Positions 59,206-64,000 of a stretch of 64,000 bases of DNA are shown here, piece by piece (position 1 is the first letter of the stretch; each line of letters begins with the position of its first letter). Under the pieces are notes generated by a model. It was not told where the DNA came from. It did not search any database and worked only from the letters and a program-made list of their open reading frames with translations. The stretch covers positions 21,268,524 through 21,332,523 of the forward strand of contig NC_134845.1 of the NCBI RefSeq assembly GCF_965363235.1. Direction: 5' to 3'. The position numbers and the translations under genes are program-made. The stretch comes from Mytilus galloprovincialis (taxonomy: Eukaryota; Mollusca; Bivalvia; Mytilida; Mytilidae).

Positions 59206-60345
59206 GATTTATATTAATTTCTAACATTTTGTGACAGCAAATTTTAATAACACAAAAAATCCGTATATAACTATAAGATATCTTTTAACAATTTATATGA
59301 GATATTTTGTAAACTATACTATTTATCTTATAAAGTAAAATAGATATCTTGAAGTTATAATAAATTTTAAAATAGCTTGCTTTATATGGTAGATGCATAA
59401 TTTATAGCTTTCAATAATTAAGGAAAAGTCTTAATTCAAAGGAAATAGGTATATTATGGCTCTTTGGTAAAAAAAATTGTGTAAAAAAGTGAGAGAACAA
59501 ACAATAATTTCAATAAAATAATAAAACATGTCTATCATAATGCACCATTCTCATAAACACAACTTTGATCTACTTTAACAAGAGGGTATAATTATTCCAA
59601 CATCTTTAGACATTTCTATTCAGTTTAAAACATACCTTATTCATCTTAACTTAAGGTAGATCATAAGTAAATATTTTTTGAGACAGAATTTTCTTATATT
59701 TAGCCAAAATGAAGATTTTACTATGCTCTTTTCAAAAATATAATAAAAAGTATGGGTCACCGTGCTATTTTTCAAGCTATGAATCGTTGAAAATTGCCTA
59801 AATTTGGTTAGATTGTTCATGGAAAAACACATTTGTGTGCATAAAAAAAAATCTATGAGATAAAATTTTGAAAGAAATTGTGAAAAGATAGTTTTTGTAA
59901 TATATTTTAAGAAAATAAAAAGAAAAAATGATGTCACCGAACTTGTTTTCTTGCTACAAGTAAAAAGAAAAAATTTCCCTATCAGTCCAGTATAAATTAT
60001 TTACTAAAAGAGTTATCTTCCCTTAAATGGACCATTTGAAAAAAATGATTCTAAAAGCAAAAAATATGATATTTGTTTAAATATTTTGAATTATACAATA
60101 AATTACCAAGTTTTCTTTATTTTGTTAAACAATCTTACCTTTAAATTGCAAATCTGTCTCCAAATTTGCAGATATAGGCAAATAACTAGACCGATATTTT
60201 ACTGTGATTGTACAATCCAAGATGGCGGTATACCATGTATCTACCTTAAGGAAGAGGGATTACAAATGTCTATCTGTCTTTTCAACATGTATTTTTAATT
60301 AATTTCTTAAATTATTTTTTTCTAACTTTTTTCTATGGTACTTAC
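59206..60345. other. AT-rich stretch without recognised feature
   Basis: A few short open frames occur but none has splice support or a family I recognise. Confidence 0.4.
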
Positions 60346-61696
60346 AGCACTACCTAAGGTTTCTCGTTTCCTGTATACACAATTTCCATCTACATTCTCT
60401 GTAAGTATATAAACTATAAAATAAAAAGTTGATATGAATTTAATTTCCATTTAGCTTGAAGAACAGAATGACTTTATATGTCTAATTTGTAGGTAAACAG
60501 TTTACACTGTAAAACCAGGATGAGAACAAAACCACATGTTAATAATAATCTAATATGTCAGTCAAGGAAACCAAGACTGTTGTTCAGTGAAACAAATACA
60601 AGATAATTCAAAAACAAGATAAATAATTATAATTTTATGTTAATTACATATACATCTTGTATAGTAAATTAAGTTTTATACAATACACATTATCTTGAAT
60701 TTCCTTGTTTTTTTGATTTTTGATCTTGTTACATTTTTAAAAGACACACTTAAATGTCTCTCCTGAACATTGCAACATTGACATTATTACTCATTATCTA
60801 AGAACTGTCACCAGGTCAATATAGTCAAATGGAAATCTTCTGAATGCTTGTGTTCAGGTTAATGTGATGAATTAAAATATAAAATAATTACAAAGATTTT
60901 TTTTATCTGAGGCTTATAAATCTTATTTGAAATCAGATTTCCATCAGAGCAGACTATAATTAAGGTTAATGCATTTGAAATTCCATAACCAATAGTACAT
61001 ATGTACACTACATTTATAACATATTAGGTATCTAAGGCTAATAAATTACAATCTTAAAACATGTAATATCCAATAAAGTATGAACTTGAGGGTCAAGGTC
61101 ATATGTAATGTTATGCATGTAACCCTACCAGAGGCAGATGTAAAACTATAAAACTTCATACTCTTAATTAAAACCAATTAATAAAAGGCAAAAAAGTTAC
61201 CTTTCACTGTAAAATAATTGAGATGCAGACCTTTTCCTGAAATTTAAATCCGACCTCTATAGCAGATGCCACTCAGGTCAAGGACGTATGTGTTCTGGCA
61301 GGAGTCTAGAGAAACCGTTTTTCAAGTTTAAGAATATTGATAGACCTGATAGTGTGTAATGGTTTAGATATACATGACGACAATGTACATCTTTTGTTTC
61401 TTTCTAACTCAACAACAATTACCTGTGTTAGTATCTCAATGAACCTTGAACCTTGAACTTTGATGGACAAGTGACCCGGAAGATAATTTTCTTTGTGTAG
61501 TTATTTCCCTTTACCCGCCTAATATTTTCGCATTTCAACGTCTCTCTGTCAATGATTATGTGAGACTATATACAAGGTAAAAAAGCATATTTACATTATC
61601 TATTTACATGTTTCGTTTTAATAACTGTCAACAGTTTTATCGTCAAATGTTACCGGTTTTGTACATGTCACGTGACTTCAATCCTAAAATCGCCAT
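60346..61696 (-). CDS. Candidate 5' exons of the double UPF0462 gene
   Basis: A 53-nt segment (60346-60398) has a TTACAG acceptor and a GTAAGT donor. In the frame leading into ATG at 58402 it reads NVDGNCVYRKRETLGSA without a stop. Further upstream, 61654-61696 opens with ATG (MAILGLKSRDMYKT) and ends at G|GTAACA, in the phase the 53-nt exon needs. Both together would add 32 residues before the first domain. The phase agreement supports this, but both segments are short, and they could instead be untranslated or unrelated. Confidence 0.35.
60399..61653. other. Putative first intron of the double UPF0462 gene
   Basis: AT-rich, with no repeat family I can name. Its status as an intron depends on the candidate 5' exons. 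Confidence 0.3.
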
Positions 61697-62843
61697 TTTC
61701 TGTTGTTATTTTTGGGGCGAGACAAACAACAGGTATACTAGAGGTACAGGTGTTATAGAATATTTATTAAATTTGTAGAATATTATCTTTACTGTTTGGT
61801 TAAATAAACACGTCATGTCTTTATTTTAAAATGACTGATAGAAACTAATTGTCACACAAATTGTGACTCACTTTATCGGTTGATTATAAACTCAGGTAAC
61901 CGTAAATCCAAAGGTATCCCATACTAAACATTCATTGAAGTCTCAGTTCTTGGTTTATAAACATACCCAGGTACGAATGTTAATTATGTCTCCAATGTTG
62001 AAACCTGTTGGAATGTCATGAAATAGAGTTTGTAGAATACATACACCTGTATCACCTGTACATGTATATGAGAACACATTCAAACTCCTGTGATGAGAGG
62101 AGGGATAGGAACTTTATCGGTATCGGGACCGTTCGCTCTGAGTTCGTTCGCCCATAGAGTCCGTTCGCCCTACTGTAAAAATATTAATATTCAGGGAATT
62201 GAAGTTGAATAAACTTATTCAGGTATTACTATGATATATATACATGTATATCATGTATATTCTTGAAATTTATGGAAATATTTAAAAGTTTATGGCTTGT
62301 TTAGGATCATTAATTGTTCAATGACAAAATAATTCGGATCACTGATTATTGTGATACTTGTACATGTCCTTTGATGGATTAATAATAAAAACAAACGTTT
62401 TGTTTTAATAGAATATTAAGCTTGAAATTAATAATAACAATGATGTACGAACTGTAAATTGTGAAACGGATGTACAAGTTCATTTATTTATACTCTAAGA
62501 CTAGTCATACAATGTACTGCATACAATGTAAATTGACTGAATACAATTATTTTGTTAACAAATATCAATAAAGATAAATACATTGTAATCCAGTATTCTA
62601 CTCTACAAATCAAAGGGAAAATGATAAATTGATTGTGGCAATATAAATATTCTGTCAATTTTTCAACAAACTTTAACATATTTTGTTCAAATACTTAAAA
62701 TAATGCAACTAGACAACAGTTAGAAACAGGGGTGTGGAAATGCTATGCCCGATTCGCCCGACTCGTACATTTGAACAACCGGACAAGTAATTATTTTTGT
62801 CTTGGTTGCTCGAGGACAAGTTAAAAAATATACAAGACAAAGT
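61697..62843. other. Right-hand intergenic stretch
   Basis: A short GC-richer segment at 62110-62170 has three GTTCG- or TTCGCCC-type repeats. At about 62728 a sequence 'caggggtgtggaaatgctat' looks like the end of an element, but I could not find its partner. Confidence 0.35.
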
Positions 62844-63357
62844 TCAAATCCGACAAAAACAGATTAATTTCAAAACGTATAAAGATGTTTAATTTATGTA
62901 AAAGAAACCAATGTTCAGCCAGTTAAAACATCAATGTTCATGACGATAAATATTACATGATACCGGAAATAGATTGATTACCAAAATAAATAAAAATAAG
63001 TATGCGAACCCGAGTCACGCAACATTGCATTGGCTTTATCCATTGACACGGGATCGTCGATTAGGTTTAACCCTTCATTTAACGGAAGTGTCATGTCTTT
63101 TCAAATCCGACAAAAACAGATTAATTTCAAAACGTATAAAGATGTTTAATTTATGTAAAAGAAACCAATGTTCAGCAAGTTAAAACATCAATGTTCATGA
63201 CGATAAATATTACATGATACCGGAAATAGATTGATTACCAAAATAAATAAAAATAAGTATGCAAACCCGAGTCACGCAACATTGCATTGGCTTTATCCAT
63301 TGACACGGGATCGTCGATTAGGTTTAACCCTTCATTTAACGGAAGTGTCATGTCTTT
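62844..63357. repeat. 257-bp direct tandem duplication
   Basis: Unit 1 (62844-63100) and unit 2 (63101-63357) are nearly identical; I see two single-base differences (around 62920 and 63005 compared with 63177 and 63262). On the minus strand each unit contains the same open segment starting MTLPLNEGLNLIDDPVSMD. In the second unit this frame connects to further open codons up to about 63492. I do not recognise the protein. Confidence 0.85.
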
Positions 63358-63644
63358 AAAATTTGTATCGAGATTCAGATTGGTAAATACTTTATAAAAA
63401 GGTGGACAAGCAAGACAAAAAGAGTCATGAGTCGAGTAGAAAACCTTAAATGCAAATGGAGGACACAGAGTATTTAAAAAAAATGGAAGCAAGAATTTCA
63501 GACATCGTGGATATCAGATTGCCCCTGGCTATCTATGGAAACTCAGAAAATAAATTAACATGATTAAGTTTTTGTCTTATTTATAGATGAAAGGTCATTG
63601 ACAACATTATTTGTTGTCAAAGTGGAAAATAAAAGGGATGCATT

Positions 63645-63815
63645 AATCAGAGATGGGTCCGATTACTTTCAATGTAATTGATTAAATTACAATTACTTTG
63701 TCATTTGAACGATTAAATTAAATTAATGATTACATCATTTCTGAAAGTGTCTGATTAAATTAATGATTACATTTGCAAAGTAATCATGATTACATCTGAT
63801 TACAATGAATTTAAA
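63645..63815. repeat. GTAATC/GATTAC-rich repeat, probable element end
   Basis: The stretch starts 'agagatgggtccgattactt' and is filled with GATTACA and TTAATGATTACAT words. Starts of this form are typical of some hAT-type elements as I remember. The rest may lie beyond the window. Confidence 0.4.
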
Positions 63816-64000
63816 AAAAAACACACATTTTGAATGATATGAATGAATTAACATTTGATACAACTAAAGCACTTTTTAGAAAGAATTTGTTTTATATATT
63901 AGAAAATGATAACTTCAAACTTCATCTATTTAATAAACCACAAAAGTTCACAACATACATTTACATACATGAACATTGTGTCACTGGTTATGACCCATTA

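Overview
The window is AT-rich animal nuclear DNA. Its genes are split into phase-matched exons with GT/AG borders and are separated by long stretches of dispersed repeats. Several repeat families (the 'cataGATACCAGGA...ACGCCAGA' family, the 'ggcgttgtcagtttat' family, the 'gccaatgagacaac' family) are ones I associate from memory with Mytilus-type mussels. A bivalve mollusc, probably a mussel, is therefore the best guess. This is inference; no marker gene proves it.

Region 1 (about 0.4-19.2 kb, + strand) holds two tandem paralogous genes. Each encodes a secreted-then-anchored protein: signal peptide, one CUB domain, one membrane helix, charged cytoplasmic tail. Their exon sizes match almost base for base (52, 94, 131, 156 or 162 nt, then a last exon). 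The first gene has two homologous 94-nt versions of the second exon only 72 nt apart. Joining both would break the frame, so they look like mutually exclusive exons. Between and inside these genes lie a 1.2 kb foldback element, three small GCGGATCCAG-ended elements, and a 5'-truncated LINE with target duplications and a nested minisatellite.

Region 2 (19.2-28.2 kb) has a nested repeat complex (an old dispersed repeat split by a second LINE and by an element carrying a 72-bp-arm palindrome), a TTAA-flanked MITE, and a two-exon Mab-21/cGAS-like nucleotidyltransferase gene (+ strand, 742 aa) whose three predicted metal-binding aspartates are all present.

Region 3 (28.5-61.7 kb, - strand) is a cluster of UPF0462 (human C4orf33-like) sequences. 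It holds one intact five-exon gene (28.6-32.4 kb), one decayed copy without a recognisable first exon (38.3-41.4 kb), and two further five-exon sets (46.8-58.4 kb). In the last pair, the fifth exon of the upstream set has lost its stop and ends in a strong splice donor in frame with the first exon of the downstream set. This predicts one protein with two UPF0462 domains, possibly with two extra 5' coding exons near 60.4 and 61.7 kb. Between them lie a hAT-type MITE with an 8-bp target duplication, an integrase-bearing TIR element fossil, a hAT transposase fossil and several tandem arrays.

Region 4 (61.7-64 kb) is mostly repeats, including a nearly exact 257-bp tandem duplication. I found no RNA gene, CRISPR array or bacterial-type operon. 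All exon models are read by eye from splice signals, frame and family resemblance, without transcript support.
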